DNA of 64,000 nucleotides from Orbilia blumenaviensis (lineage: Eukaryota; Ascomycota; Orbiliomycetes; Orbiliales; Orbiliaceae), in NCBI GenBank assembly GCA_036872755.1, contig JAVHNS010000004.1:1116001-1180000 (forward strand), given 5' to 3'. The number at the start of each line of letters is the position of its first letter. Within the stretch, counting starts at the first letter, position 1. Made by a program: the position numbers and the translations under genes. The notes below the pieces were generated by a model, which saw only the letters and a list, made by a program, of their open reading frames with translations, was not told the DNA's origin and made no database searches. Positions 34,291 to 45,154 of this stretch are shown piece after piece.

Positions 34291-35766
34291 ATGTATTCGC
34301 AAGCCATTCTTATCTCTCTGCTCACAGCAGTCGTCCAAGCCAGATTTGGACAAGAACAAATCCCAATTCCCGCCATTTCCGCCGTCAATGGTGGCAACCC
34401 AGGTGAAGCCGCTACAATTGCAGGAGCTGCCATTTCCGACCTTCTCGGCGCCGCAAACCCATGTAATAAGCTCAAGCGTGGTGACCAGATCCTCGCGCAG
34501 CTTGGTAATGGTGCAGATGCCATTGCAGCTGCGAAGGGAATCGTTGCAGCAGAACAAAATGTCAACCCATTCGCTTTCAGCAATCCTGCTCTCTGTAACG
34601 ATCCCACTCTCCCGGCAAACCCAATCTTGAGGGGTATTATTCCTTTAATTGATCCTGCCTTCGGTGATGCCGCTGCCATCAATGCTTTGTCGGCCCAGAC
34701 CCTGAACAATCCTTTAAATGCCGACGGCAAGAGCATTGCTGATCTCTTTACTGAGAGTGGTTTCACTGACTTCAGAGGCGTTGCCAGCGATGGTACAGGC
34801 CCAGTTGTTGACAACGGTGGAAACAACGGTGGAAACAATGGCGGTAACAACGGTGGTAACAATGGTAATAATGGTGGAAACAATGGTGGTAACAATGGCG
34901 GTAACAATGGTGGAAATAACGGAGGTAACAATGGCGGAAATAATGGTGGAAACAACGGTGGTAATGCCGGCGGAGATGGCGGTGCCGTTGACTTTGGACT
35001 CTGCGATCCATCCATGGACTTCGTCGCTGGACGCCCAGGACGAAGGGCCGATGAATCTACCTTCCTCCCAGTTGACGCACTTACCAAGCAAGGCCAACAG
35101 GAAGCCCTTAACCCCAATATCATCACCAACCGAATTTGCGATCAGCTCACAAACGTCTGCCAGTCCAACCAAGCTGCTAAGGACCGCTGCAGGTCTTGCC
35201 AGGCTCAAATCCAGGCCTTGGGAACACGCGACCAGACTACTGCTGACGCATGGAACTCTTGTGTCAACGACGGTGCTCAAGTTGGTGGAGGAAATGGCGG
35301 TAATGGCGGAGCTGCTCCAGCTGCTAGTACCACTGCTGCTGCCGTTGCTACTTCTGCTGCCGCTGCTCCATCTCAATGCACTATCATCCAGACTGTCATC
35401 AACGGAAATGCCGGCGCCAATCCTGCTCCAACCCAGGCCCCAAGCACCAACAACGGAAACACCGGTACCAATGTCCAGAGCTTCACCGGTTCCGTTGGCT
35501 CCCAGCCAGTTGCTATCGACAATGTCGGTGGAAACCGCCCATTCGTTGTCAATGGTGACACTTTTGTCAACTTTGGCGCTGCTTGCCAACGTTCTTGCGA
35601 CGTCCAGAAGAACCGATGCGCCAATGTTGCTAACAGCACCGGTAACCAGAACGTCAAGGTCTCTGAGTGCGAGTCGCAACAACAGGCTTGCTCTCAGAAC
35701 TGCAGGACTAACGCCGTTGCACGAAAGGAGAAGAGATTCATCAAGGTTTACAGGAAGAGAGCATAA
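34291..35766 (+). CDS. Secreted protein with Asn/Gly repeat and Cys-rich flanks
   Basis: Single exon, 491 residues from ATG 34291, which starts a classic signal peptide (MYSQAILISLLTAVVQA, cleavage before RFGQ). Regions: an Ala/Asn-rich N-terminal module with two Cys (GAANPCNKL, PALCNDP) to about residue 165; a low-complexity NGGN repeat (about 175-226); a Cys-rich segment (FGLCDPSMDF, RICDQLTNVCQSNQAAKDRC, RSCQAQ); an Ala/Thr-rich linker; and a final Cys-rich part (ACQRSCDVQKNRCANV, SECESQQQACSQNC) ending in a basic tail. Similar Helotiales proteins are often mislabelled ribosomal protein S17 in databases (from memory), but nothing ribosomal is visible. It is probably an extracellular or wall-associated structural or interaction protein. 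The codon pattern is strongly biased, suggesting high expression and explaining long open shadow frames on both strands. Confidence 0.8.
   Translation: MYSQAILISLLTAVVQARFGQEQIPIPAISAVNGGNPGEAATIAGAAISDLLGAANPCNKLKRGDQILAQLGNGADAIAAAKGIVAAEQNVNPFAFSNPALCNDPTLPANPILRGIIPLIDPAFGDAAAINALSAQTLNNPLNADGKSIADLFTESGFTDFRGVASDGTGPVVDNGGNNGGNNGGNNGGNNGNNGGNNGGNNGGNNGGNNGGNNGGNNGGNNGGNAGGDGGAVDFGLCDPSMDFVAGRPGRRADESTFLPVDALTKQGQQEALNPNIITNRICDQLTNVCQSNQAAKDRCRSCQAQIQALGTRDQTTADAWNSCVNDGAQVGGGNGGNGGAAPAASTTAAAVATSAAAAPSQCTIIQTVINGNAGANPAPTQAPSTNNGNTGTNVQSFTGSVGSQPVAIDNVGGNRPFVVNGDTFVNFGAACQRSCDVQKNRCANVANSTGNQNVKVSECESQQQACSQNCRTNAVARKEKRFIKVYRKRA
34814..34966 (+). repeat. 12-nt coding minisatellite (Asn-Gly-Gly-Asn)
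   Basis: About a dozen imperfect copies of a unit reading AAC GGT GGA AAC and variants (GGC/GGT, AAT/AAC), all in the frame of the secreted protein. One unit is changed to NGNN. Synonymous variation at third positions shows that the amino-acid pattern is kept while bases drift. Confidence 0.85.
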
Positions 35767-37058
35767 ATTCCTTCTCCAAGTAGTAGAGTACATCAGTAGT
35801 GATTATGGATTGGAGTTTGTGGATTTTCAATTTTTAGCGCAAATACATGTATATTAAGCTTTACTTTTCTCGAACTTGGACACAGTCGAGTTCATTCTAT
35901 TAAAATTCTTGGTTCGTGGTCATACCAATTTTCAATATCGTAAACTCAAACCAGTAGAGCCACCGCATCGTGATATTTGCCATCTAACGCACTGCAGGCC
36001 TGTCTAGATTAAATATGTGTATATTGGGCGACAGACATGGTTTTGCACATTTTAGCCAAATTACCACCAGCTTTGTCAAGGCGCTTGAGCTATAAAACAA
36101 CTTCCAATCCCACATGTCACAACTCCACCCCTTGAGACACTTCTCGATGTCAACTGACCCCAAAAAGTGCTCAGAACTCCGTGATACTGACGTATTCTGA
36201 TTAGGAAAAATTTAAACTCACAACATCGTTTGTCGCAAGATAGACAGCTCTCTCAACCCTTTCTCGAAAGAGATTTATCTCTCGAGCGCTTTGTTAAAGG
36301 TCTCTACGACGTGTATGATGTCCGATATATGACTCGATAGGTCTGATGGAGAGGCTAAACACACAAGAGGAGCGAGTTATTAACACTAAACCAAGTATAG
36401 CAGCAAGTTGAGTGGGTATTACTTTCCAGTCGATGAGCAGAACACTTGCCTGTTTTATAATTTTAGTATTATAATCCGCGCTGGCTCGTGGGTACCAATT
36501 AATATGGAGTTATAACGCATTCTCTCGTTTAAACCTTTCGCATCACAGGTCTGGTAACACGGCTCACCAAGCACAATTTGAGATGCGTGAATTATAAAAT
36601 TAAAATTGAATTAGACAAGCTAGGTACAGAAAGTAAAGGCTATAATATCTGCGATGTAGTAACAAATTAGGGTAGGGACGTATGAGCCGCATTATGTGTG
36701 ATCCCAGATCCCATTTCGTTCGAAATTCAAAGTTATCCCAAATCCGCGACTTCTGAACATCGTTTCCCAGACCTATTGCGGCCTACTTCTGATATGTATA
36801 GACGAATTCGCTGGAGATCCTGCTATTCGATTTTTGAATCTCAGGTCGACCCACAAATTCTAGTAATAGATGTTAATAAATCGGGGAAATGTGAACAGAA
36901 AGTGTACAGATAGGCAACTTAGCAAAACAGGCAAGAAACGAAGAGATAAGTATTAAATAGCTGTATAAGAAAATAAATGCGAGTAAATAGTCCTCGCCCC
37001 CACCTCCCGTATATCTATTGTATTTCGATATTAAGAACCAAACTTGACAGCTTTAGAT
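35767..37058. other. Intergenic between convergent genes
   Basis: No gene is supported. The sequence becomes AT-rich from about 36580 to 37030 toward the 3' end of the minus-strand surface protein gene. Confidence 0.5.
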
Positions 37059-39336
37059 TTAGGCGAGGAAGAAGAAGGCACCAGCGGCAAAGATAAGAGC
37101 CATAATGCTGCTGGATCGGAGCTCAACCTTTCCTGCCAAACCAATGGATGGGGAAGCGGTTGGGGTACCGGTTCGGGTAGTCGACTTGGTGGTGGGGGTT
37201 GGTGTGGATGTGGCGGCAGCGGTAGCCGCATCAGTAGCCGCGGTATCAGCACCAGCAGCAACAGTATCAGCGGCGGCAGCTGCACCAGCAGCGACAACAG
37301 CAGTCCCAGCGCTGCCGTTGTTAGCATAGACAGTGACAGTGTTGTCACCATTGCACGGCGTATTAGCCGCTGGAGCAGCAAGTTGGGTAACAACTTGGCA
37401 TGGTGGAGTAGCACATTCAACAGTGGAAGTGACCCAAGCAAGGTCAGTCTCGATGATCGGCAGGGGAGTAGACGCCAAACAAGCCGCACAAGTGCTAAGA
37501 CCGTCGGATGCAGTGGAGCAGACCTCGGTGGTAACGAGGTTGGTATCGTAGGTGCAAGCATTTGGACACATCCCACCGTTGTTGCAAACGTAGCTGGTAA
37601 CTGGGGGACCAGTGATGGTGGAAATACTAGTGACAGTGGTCTGGGAGGTGACAGTCTCAGTAGAGCTTGGGCCTGCAGTTGGCTCGACGGCCACAATTGA
37701 AGCGGAAACAAGGTCACAGGCGCCTCCTGGTGGCGACAAAGTAGTGTCGTACCAGAAGTCAATGACGTTGATGGTTCCTCCGTCCAAAGGAGACCCAACA
37801 CAGATCTGGGCCATGCCAGTCCCGATGAAAGCATCGTTAACCCAGTCAAGGGAGTCTAATTCAACACCTTGCCATTCAGTGGCAATGGAATCGGTCCCAG
37901 GAGGGCTGGACTGGAGAACCCAAGTCTCATACCCAGGGTCTGCAATGATGGAATTCTCGGTGTAGGTGTACCAGTCGACACCCCCAACGTCAGCGACAAG
38001 TTCACCGTTGATGACGTAGAATTGAAGAGCGTTAGCCTCAGAAGAAACCACGCCAACAGTGCCATCTTGATCAGCAAGACCGACCCATCCCTCATTGCTT
38101 TGTCGCTTGCGTCTTACGCTTGCCGTAGGTAGTGAACGACGGGTAAGGCCCTCCGTGATGGTGGTGCCGAAAGCAACAATCGAGAGAGCGTAAGGGCCCA
38201 AAGTGCCAGTAGCAACACTAGCAGTGGTGTCGGCGGTTGTGGAGCCATAAGTCGTACCAGTTGACCCAGTTCTAAATTATTCTGTTAGAATTGTGGTCTT
38301 GCAGAATAGAACATGTCTCGCGGGACACTCACTCAGTTACAGTAGCTGCTGGAACGGTTGTAATTGTGTTTTGTGTCGCAGTAGCGGAAGATACCAAAGT
38401 AGTCGTTCTAAACAGAAACCGATGTTAGTACGTAAACAGCAGCACCTTGAAATTCCGGAGAACGTACGTGTTGCTAATATTACTAACTGTGGTGTTCAGA
38501 GTGGAATATGATGTAGGAGTCACTGTAGAGATCCAAGATGAGGTTGTGGAGTATACGAGGTCAGTATAAGTCAAAGCCGAGGGGTCAGAACCGACGGCAT
38601 AGGATCCAATAGGGCCCTTAGCAACACAAGTTTGCCTTCTTTGCAGACGGCCCATAACCGTAGTCGTGCCTGCAGTCAACGTCGAGAGCTGGGTAAGAGT
38701 AGTGATGGTTGTGATTTGAGTTGTGATAACAGTAGAAGTGCTATTGATCATTGTTGTCCATGTGGTGGGGATAGTTGTGGCGGAAGCAACCGTATAAGTG
38801 GAGACAACTAACATGTTATCAGCAATCCAGTCTGGAGACCGTAAGCAGCTATTGAAACATACCGTAGGGCGTTGAAATATCACTTGTAGCGGTTGCGCTT
38901 GGGCCACTGCCAATAGACCAAGTAAAAGTACTCATTGCAGTAGTACCAGAAGTTGGAAAGATATAAGATGCAGCACCGGCAGTACTAAAGATGCTATTTT
39001 GGACGTTGCACGGGACAATGGTACGTGCAAGGTTAGGGAAAACCTCAGAGGTGAAAACTGGGGCACTGCAAGTGCTTGTAGTCGCTGATCCTCCTGCAGG
39101 GCTCCAGATGAAGGTTGCAACAGGTGATGCGGATGCCACAGGCCATGAAGCACAGTCTATCATACGAGTACTGTTAGCTTTAAGAAAATCTCGCTTCTGA
39201 TTAGAAGTTGTTGGATTCAAGCCTTACCTGAGCCGTTCACATAACCCGGCAAACCCAGACAGGACGAATCTGTCGGGTAATAAAATACATTGGCGGAAAC
39301 CGCCGACGCATAGTCGACGACAAAACTACACGACAT
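37059..39336 (-). CDS. GPI-anchored-type, Thr/Ser-rich cell-surface protein
   Basis: Five exons (39336-39228, 39156-38863, 38807-38468, 38407-38333, 38271-37059) join in frame to 676 residues. All four introns are 55-71 nt with good donors and TAG acceptors. The N-terminal half has a Cys-containing region (SSCLGLPG, DCASWPVA, STCSAPVF, IVPCNVQN), then dense Thr/Ser stretches. Two dibasic RRQ sites follow (LQRRQTCVAKG and RRKRQSNEGW), each starting a new folded-looking module; the second (FYVINGELVADVGGVDWYTY ...) looks like a compact beta domain. A Cys-rich part (CNNGGMCPNACTYD, CAACLAS) and an Ala/Thr spacer precede a hydrophobic C-terminus (SSSIMALIFAAGAFFFLA), which is a typical GPI-attachment signal. 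The ATG at 39336 does not begin an obvious signal peptide and a stop lies just upstream, so a further 5' exon is likely missing from this model. Function is unknown; it is probably wall-attached. Confidence 0.75.
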
Positions 39337-40299
39337 ATTGCAAGATCAAGCCGTTTAGGTACTCGTTGATGAGGTTATGCTATCGAACAATCGCCCGGGG
39401 AAAAAAAGAGAGAGGGAAGTGCCTGAATCTAAGTCGGCGCGTTTTCAAAGGTAACAAATGGGGGTAGTATGTTGGCAAAACCTTGAAAATTTGGGAACTA
39501 GATTGGGCAGGAATAGGTTTTATAAGGCATCTCCGCCTTTACGCCGATGTTCCCACATTGATATGCCAGCTGTGCAAGGAGATCCTGCGCTGGATTCTTG
39601 GGATCTGTAATAGCAGCGGTGAATGTGTTGCAGCCCCGTTGCATTTTCGAGGGTGTTGATTGCCCAATCTGGAAGGAAGCGACAGGGATCCCGAGGTTAC
39701 ATATGGGTCTTCCCGCCCAGATCAGAGGTAGATCCCGCGATCAGCTCTTATTACAGGTCATCGAGTTGACGGGGAAATGACCCGCTGGTGAGAGGGAATA
39801 ACCTATCAACTGATAGCAATTATAAAATATAGCCTCACAGCGGGATATATCCACCGGGTAACAGGGTTAGAGTATCAGCACATACATGCCTCTCAATAGA
39901 GAGAGTATTCCACCTGGGAAATATTTGAAATCTCGATCGCGAGAAAATGGTATATACACATGTACATGCGCATATATATGTAATTAGGTAAGTATTTATG
40001 TAAGGCTGGTACGTATGTATTAGGGAGATATATATATCGCGATATCGATATATAAGTATCTATAATCGGGAGATGCGGCATGTAGCATCCCCGCGACCGA
40101 GCTCGCAGCCGAGATTAGAGAAGCCCTCCTGGGCACATAGGTAGGTACCTAAGTACGTAGTAAATTTTCAAAAGTTTATTTTGCAACGAGACTAATCGAT
40201 CTTGCACTCCATCGGGCCGTAGCTACGTAGCTCGAGTCTCAACACAATATGTAGGAGCAAGGGTAAGAGAGTACTGCGGGAAGTATTGCACACAGATGC

Positions 40300-40317
40300 A
40301 TATGCATCGATGCATAT
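40300..40317. repeat. Perfect 18-bp palindrome ATATGCATCGATGCATAT
   Basis: The 18 bases equal their own reverse complement and overlap a second 12-bp palindrome (40296-40307). A related 14-bp palindrome built from the same GCATCGAT words lies at 43233-43246 on the other side of the cutinase gene. Possible protein-binding site; no function is shown. Confidence 0.5.
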
Positions 40318-41482
40318 TAGACCTTTTCAAAATCAACATCTAGCGCGTTATGGGCCATATGACCATGTCTGCCCTGTAATAGAAGATTTTAGGCCTCTAA
40401 ATAGTTGATTGGCTCAGCTGCTCAATGCAATAATATGTTCAAACAGAATTCGCATCAAGTAGTTCGCCCAAAATTTGAACTTGCTGCCCACGTGCACGAC
40501 TATACATCAATAACACTCCTCATGCTCAATTGACTTCTCTCAGAAAGGCCCAAGGTCTAGCGGGGTAAAAACCTCGACTTGTGGATGCATACGATAGCAG
40601 TGATATCAGCACACCGGAACAGGTCACCGGCTAGAAGCTACCAACGTTCCAGATCTTTCCACCCTCATCAATCTCTACATCCGCATCTTTCCGTCGCAAT
40701 ATATATATATATTAGCGGCTACCACTCCGACGCCGGTCGTTCACATGCGCATACACCATCTCATCATTCTCAAGAGGGTCACAAGCTGTAATCCCTAGGT
40801 CATCCTGTCAATCCAGCGCCTGCGACTGTATTTATACATATAGTGTACGCCATGCCGGTTGCGCAAGCAATGAAGGATCTTTTGAGTCGTGCACCTTACG
40901 TTCCTGTATTTCCATGGCCACGAGGCTTGCTAGTCTCCCCGCACTTTCGTCAAAATTGAGCTCTGGTCTAAATAAGCTATTAAAGTGCCTGCAATTTATT
41001 AACTTTTCAATCCCTCTCCCCAAAACACCCAAATCTAGCTGGCCAGACCCAAGCCAAACCTTGTTGGAATTTTAGAGGACCAACACAAAATCCCAAAACT
41101 ACCCGCAACGGCGAGAAATTACTGTCGACAGCGGGCCAACGCGAAAGTTTGCGGTCAATTTTTGAAACAGTGCTCCGTCTACTATAGTTATGGTGAGGAA
41201 AATCACGGATATCTTAGAGAATACAATGACTCGGGTGGAGTGTTTTCTCCGCTCAATGCTCAATTGTAGACATAGCCACGAGACCAGGTGGTACGCCATC
41301 CATGTCACCTCCACACCGGTCTCAACGGGCGAAAGGCCGGGGCTCCAGCCTTGTAACTGTTGAGAAACCCTAGCAAGTTTCCTCCACGAGAAAGCTAGAG
41401 CGGATTCTTTCTTTACGAATGATCTTCGAGGTCCTGAATTCGAACTTTTGTGATACTCTGTCTGTCACTCGAGATCTCAAGC

Positions 41483-41489
41483 TATAAAG
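41483..41489 (+). promoter_or_regulatory. TATA box of the cutinase gene
   Basis: TATAAAG lies 113 nt before the cutinase ATG at 41602 and is followed by a C/T-rich leader with several CCCG and CTCC blocks. Confidence 0.45.
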
Positions 41490-41601
41490 GCCTGAGAGAT
41501 AAAGCTCGGTAGACCTCCAACCGCCCGCCCGGCTACCGTTGCTCGACTTGCCCTGTTCCCCGTTCTCCAGCTCCTTTCTTCAATTCAGGGTCTAATTCAC
41601 G

Positions 41602-42499
41602 ATGTTCTCGTCACTACTGTTATTCTCTTCGCTCCTCGCGATATCGCAGGCGATACCCCCGCCTCCAATCGACCCATGTGCACCATACTGCGCAGATGTC
41701 TATATTATCTCTTGCAGAGCAACGCTCGAGGTCCAAGGCGAAGGTCAAATTGGTCAGGTTGCAGAGTATGTTCAATCAGCGACCATGCAAACGGCTGAAC
41801 GTGTTGCTCTGGGTACGACTTCATAAGCCATATATACGCCATACAACCCTAAGCGCTGACTTTAATACCTGGCTAATTATAATAGAGTACCCCGCTATCT
41901 TGGAGGGATATGCCCAATCTGCTGCTACTGGAGCTAAAGCATTGAAGGAACTGGTCTCCAAACAGGCCAAGGAATGCCCGAAGCAGAAAATAGTGCTACT
42001 GGGCTACTCCCAAGGTGCTCAGGTCATCGGAGACGCAATTAGTGGTGGTGGCTGGGGTCAGATGGGTGAACTGATACCAGGAATGTCAGAGGAACTTATC
42101 GCGAGAAGTACGTTTCCCATATCGGTGTTATACTTACTGCTCGTCCTAGCTAATAGTTCTATCTTTCCAGTTACCGCCGTCGTATTGATGGGTGACCCAC
42201 GTCATATGGCTTCCGAAGAATACCAGCACGGTACAGCCCGCCAGGAAGATGGAGATGGTGTTTTCCCCCGCTCTCCGGAACAGATCGCAATCCTCAACAG
42301 CCACAAAGACAAAATTTCGTCCTATTGTAATAGAAAGGATGCTCTTTGTGCAGTTCGCGGTAAAGGGAATTTGGGTGGTCATTATGAAACCATTTCCATG
42401 TTCGTCACACCTGCGAGGGAGTGGGTGTTGGAAATGATTGATAGCCCAGAATTCGAGGAATTGCCAGAAGTGCCAGACGAACTCGAAGTTACTGAGTAA
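41602..42499 (+). CDS. Cutinase-type serine esterase (CE5)
   Basis: Three exons (41602-41812, 41886-42107, 42171-42499) give 253 residues. A signal peptide (MFSSLLLFSSLLAISQA) is followed by PPPP and paired Cys (CAPYC). The alpha/beta-hydrolase core has DVYIISCRATLE (strand 1 region), EYPAILEGYAQSAATG, the nucleophile Ser112 in LLGYSQGAQV, then MGDPRH. The catalytic Asp201 lies in SSYCNRKDALC and His215 in GGHYET, the spacing of the cutinase/acetylxylan esterase family. The usual RGT/RGS oxyanion motif reads CRATLE, a departure. The protein ends in an acidic tail. It should be secreted and cleave ester bonds in cutin or acetylated polysaccharide. Intron 2 (63 nt) keeps the frame open, so unspliced message would encode a longer form. 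The genomic frame starting at 41678 is an intron-1 artefact upstream. Confidence 0.88.
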
Positions 42500-43951
42500 A
42501 TATATTAATAATTTGTGCACAATTAATATGTCCAATCGAAAGTTAGGACAATGGTACCATGTACGGAATTTGAATGTCCGAGGTAAATATTACGAATTTA
42601 AGCATTTTTTGCAAATTACTTGTATATAGTCAAATTCATCGTGTATAAGTACCTAGCTATCGAATCCACAGCGCATATCTATTTCCGCACCCCATGATAT
42701 AACCTGGTTGATGGGCCGATTGTAATATTCCAATACAGCAACTAATCTTACCTAGGTAATATTCGTTGCAATGCTCATGTGTTGTTTGTATCGAACTTTG
42801 CGCTCCTACGAGACTGCATTATCTTTTAGCCTCAAGGCACCCCGATATATAATATCAGCAGTCCACAAGTCGGTAACTATGCTGTCTGGATCAATGGACC
42901 CGAAACCGGAGGCGCTACCGAAGAGCCGGCGTAGGGTATCACGAGCTTGCCGACCGTACGGAGCTCTTGCATGCTTTACCTAAGCTAGCTATTCAATGTC
43001 AAACTAACTGATAAGACTAAATTTATGAACTACATTAATATAACTTAAGGACATACTATTCAAATAGGATAGACATAGATCATCAACCAGTATTATTAAT
43101 TGTTGTTCAGCTGCTGATGCGTCCAGGTCTGGCTCGCCTAGATCTCGTCGACTAGCCTTCATCCACTAAGTAGCCTGGGGCTGGCCGATCCACTTGTACT
43201 TCCAATTGTATCTAGAAAAACCCCGAATTGGCATCGATGCATCGATATGTCAATATCACGCGTTCGCGACTCATTTGCATGGGTACGATCTACTTGATTT
43301 AGTTTTTGTATCGATTGCTTAATTGCCAACGAATGTTTGATATTCACCGACTAACGTGGGTCCAGCCCCATCGGTATCCCTGCCAGAGAAGGGGCAATTC
43401 CCATGCATGGCTCTCCGCGACATCATCTGCAGCCGAAAAGCACGGCCAGGATGATCCACCCTCAACCTCCAATGCGAGGTCTGAAGAGCCCCTGCAGCAT
43501 AGCATGCAGCCAACTCTTTGCTGTTCAACACGTCTCCCAAAGCAAGGCGCTTAGGCTTAGTGTTTTGATTTTGAATATTTCGGAGCCTTATGATCAAGTT
43601 TCGACCCCGCCTTCACAGCTTAGTAGCTGCGGTGAGCAAGCGCAAGGCGTACGTTGGACACCTACATCTTATGCTCCTGCCATAACTCTTTTTCACGAAT
43701 CCCCTTATCTTCCGACCGAATAGTTTTCTATCTTCGTTATTCTAGCCTTTGAGTATCTTATTTGCCTCGCGCGTGCCTGCTGCATTCTCGACTTTACGAC
43801 CCCTCATACTACATTCGCATATACGGCCGAAGAGTCACCGGCTGCAGCGCTCGGTAACTACAGACACCACTGCCGTCTATACGGTTTTGGGAGAAAGAAG
43901 TATTTAGGCCGATAGGAATTAAATACCAAAAGAAATCACCTCAGAATAAAC
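42500..43951. other. Intergenic region
   Basis: No gene is supported between cutinase and the GTPase gene. A 14-bp palindrome lies at 43233-43246. Short frames around 43300-43720 on both strands have no protein-like features. Confidence 0.5.
43233..43246. repeat. Perfect 14-bp palindrome ATCGATGCATCGAT
   Basis: Equals its reverse complement. It shares the GCATCGAT/ATCGATGC words with the palindrome at 40300-40317. Confidence 0.45.
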
Positions 43952-45154
43952 ATGACAAGGGTCGCCATTGAACCCAATGTTTGGCGCGACGATAACGGCA
44001 GCATGGGCGGATTTGAAGATTTAGGTGGCGAATTTACCAATGTAACAGATGATGCCGCCACCACTTCTACCCTCGAAGCTGAACACGATGTATGTTAAGA
44101 GAAGCAATCCAAATTACTTATATCTTTTGGCAATACAGTTATACAAATCTAGCGGGAATATTGCTAAAATTTTGGAACAGGACACAATCATCCTTCTGAT
44201 CGGGCAAACCGGCACTGGGAAAACGACATTCATTTACAATGCAACCGGAAATCCCAACGCCAAAATTGGCGAGGAGTTAGAGTCAGGTATCTACAACCTC
44301 ATGATACTGCCATCATTGGCTTAAAAGTTTTAACGACCTTGTATACAGAGACCAGCGAGATTTGCCAATACGACCTCTACGTTGACGGTCACCGAGTAAT
44401 TCTAGTCGATACCCCGGGTTTCGACGACACCGAAATCCCAGACGCCGACATATTTAGAAATCTAGCGGAATGGCTGGCGAAATCTTACAAACAGGGGAAA
44501 CTGATTGCTGGCATCATCTATTTCCAGCGAATCACAGACAACAGACTTTCGAAAACAGCGAAACGGAACATCTTTACATTTAAAGATATCTGTGGGGATG
44601 GGTTTATGGAAAATGTGATGCTCCTTAGTACTCTTTGGGCACGCGAGGGTGCTGAGTACGGGAAGCAGCTGCGGAGGGAGGGACAATACAAAGAAAATCC
44701 GGACTATTGGAGATCGATGGTTGATCAAGGTGCAAAGACGGACCGATATCGCCTTTATGACCCCCAAGAATTCGCTGAGGCTCAGAGAAGAACGCATGAA
44801 ATAATCTCGAAGATACTGGCTAACCAGCCACAAACGACCAGAATCCAACAAGAAATGGTGGACGAAGAGAGAAAGCCTCATGAAACAACTGCTGGCCTTC
44901 ATCTAGTTAGCGAAATCGATAAGTTGCAAGAAAGGTTCGAGGTGTTGATCCACGATTTAGAGGACAAGGCAAATAGGAATGAAAAGGACCGAGAACAGTA
45001 CAAGATGCAAATAGAGGAGTTGCAGCATCAAGCGAGGGAGGCTAAAGTACAGAGCCAGAAACTCCATGGAACGTATAAGGCAACCGTTGCAGCTATCGGC
45101 GCCGTTGTTGTTGCTGCTGCTGGGGTAGCAGCTGCAGTACTTAGCAGTAACTAA
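43952..45154 (+). CDS. AIG1/GIMAP-like G-domain protein with coiled coil and hydrophobic tail
   Basis: Three exons (43952-44089, 44181-44286, 44349-45154) give 349 residues. The first 46 residues are polar. The G domain starts with the P-loop GQTGTGKTT (Gly54-Thr62) after a hydrophobic strand (TIILLI). The switch II/G3 motif DTPGFDDT is at about 102-109, preceded by VDGHRVILV. A Thr-containing switch I is not obvious, and the G4 position reads LLSTLWAREG rather than NKxD, as in fungal relatives of this group. From about residue 255 an alpha-helical, Glu/Lys/Gln-rich coiled coil runs to 320. The last ~25 residues (YKATVAAIGAVVVAAAGVAAAVLSSN in outline) form an Ala/Val/Gly hydrophobic tail that could anchor it in a membrane. 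This is the layout of GIMAP/AIG1 GTPases. Role is unknown; scaffolding on organelle membranes or a defence-like role is inference. Confidence 0.82.

Larger units (their letters stand above)
39337..41601. other. Intergenic region between divergent genes
   Basis: No gene is supported. The middle (39890-40070) is rich in TATA/ATCGCGAT-type alternating sequence. A perfect 18-bp palindrome lies at 40300-40317 and a TATA box for the cutinase gene at 41483. The left end belongs to the upstream region of the surface protein. Confidence 0.5.
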
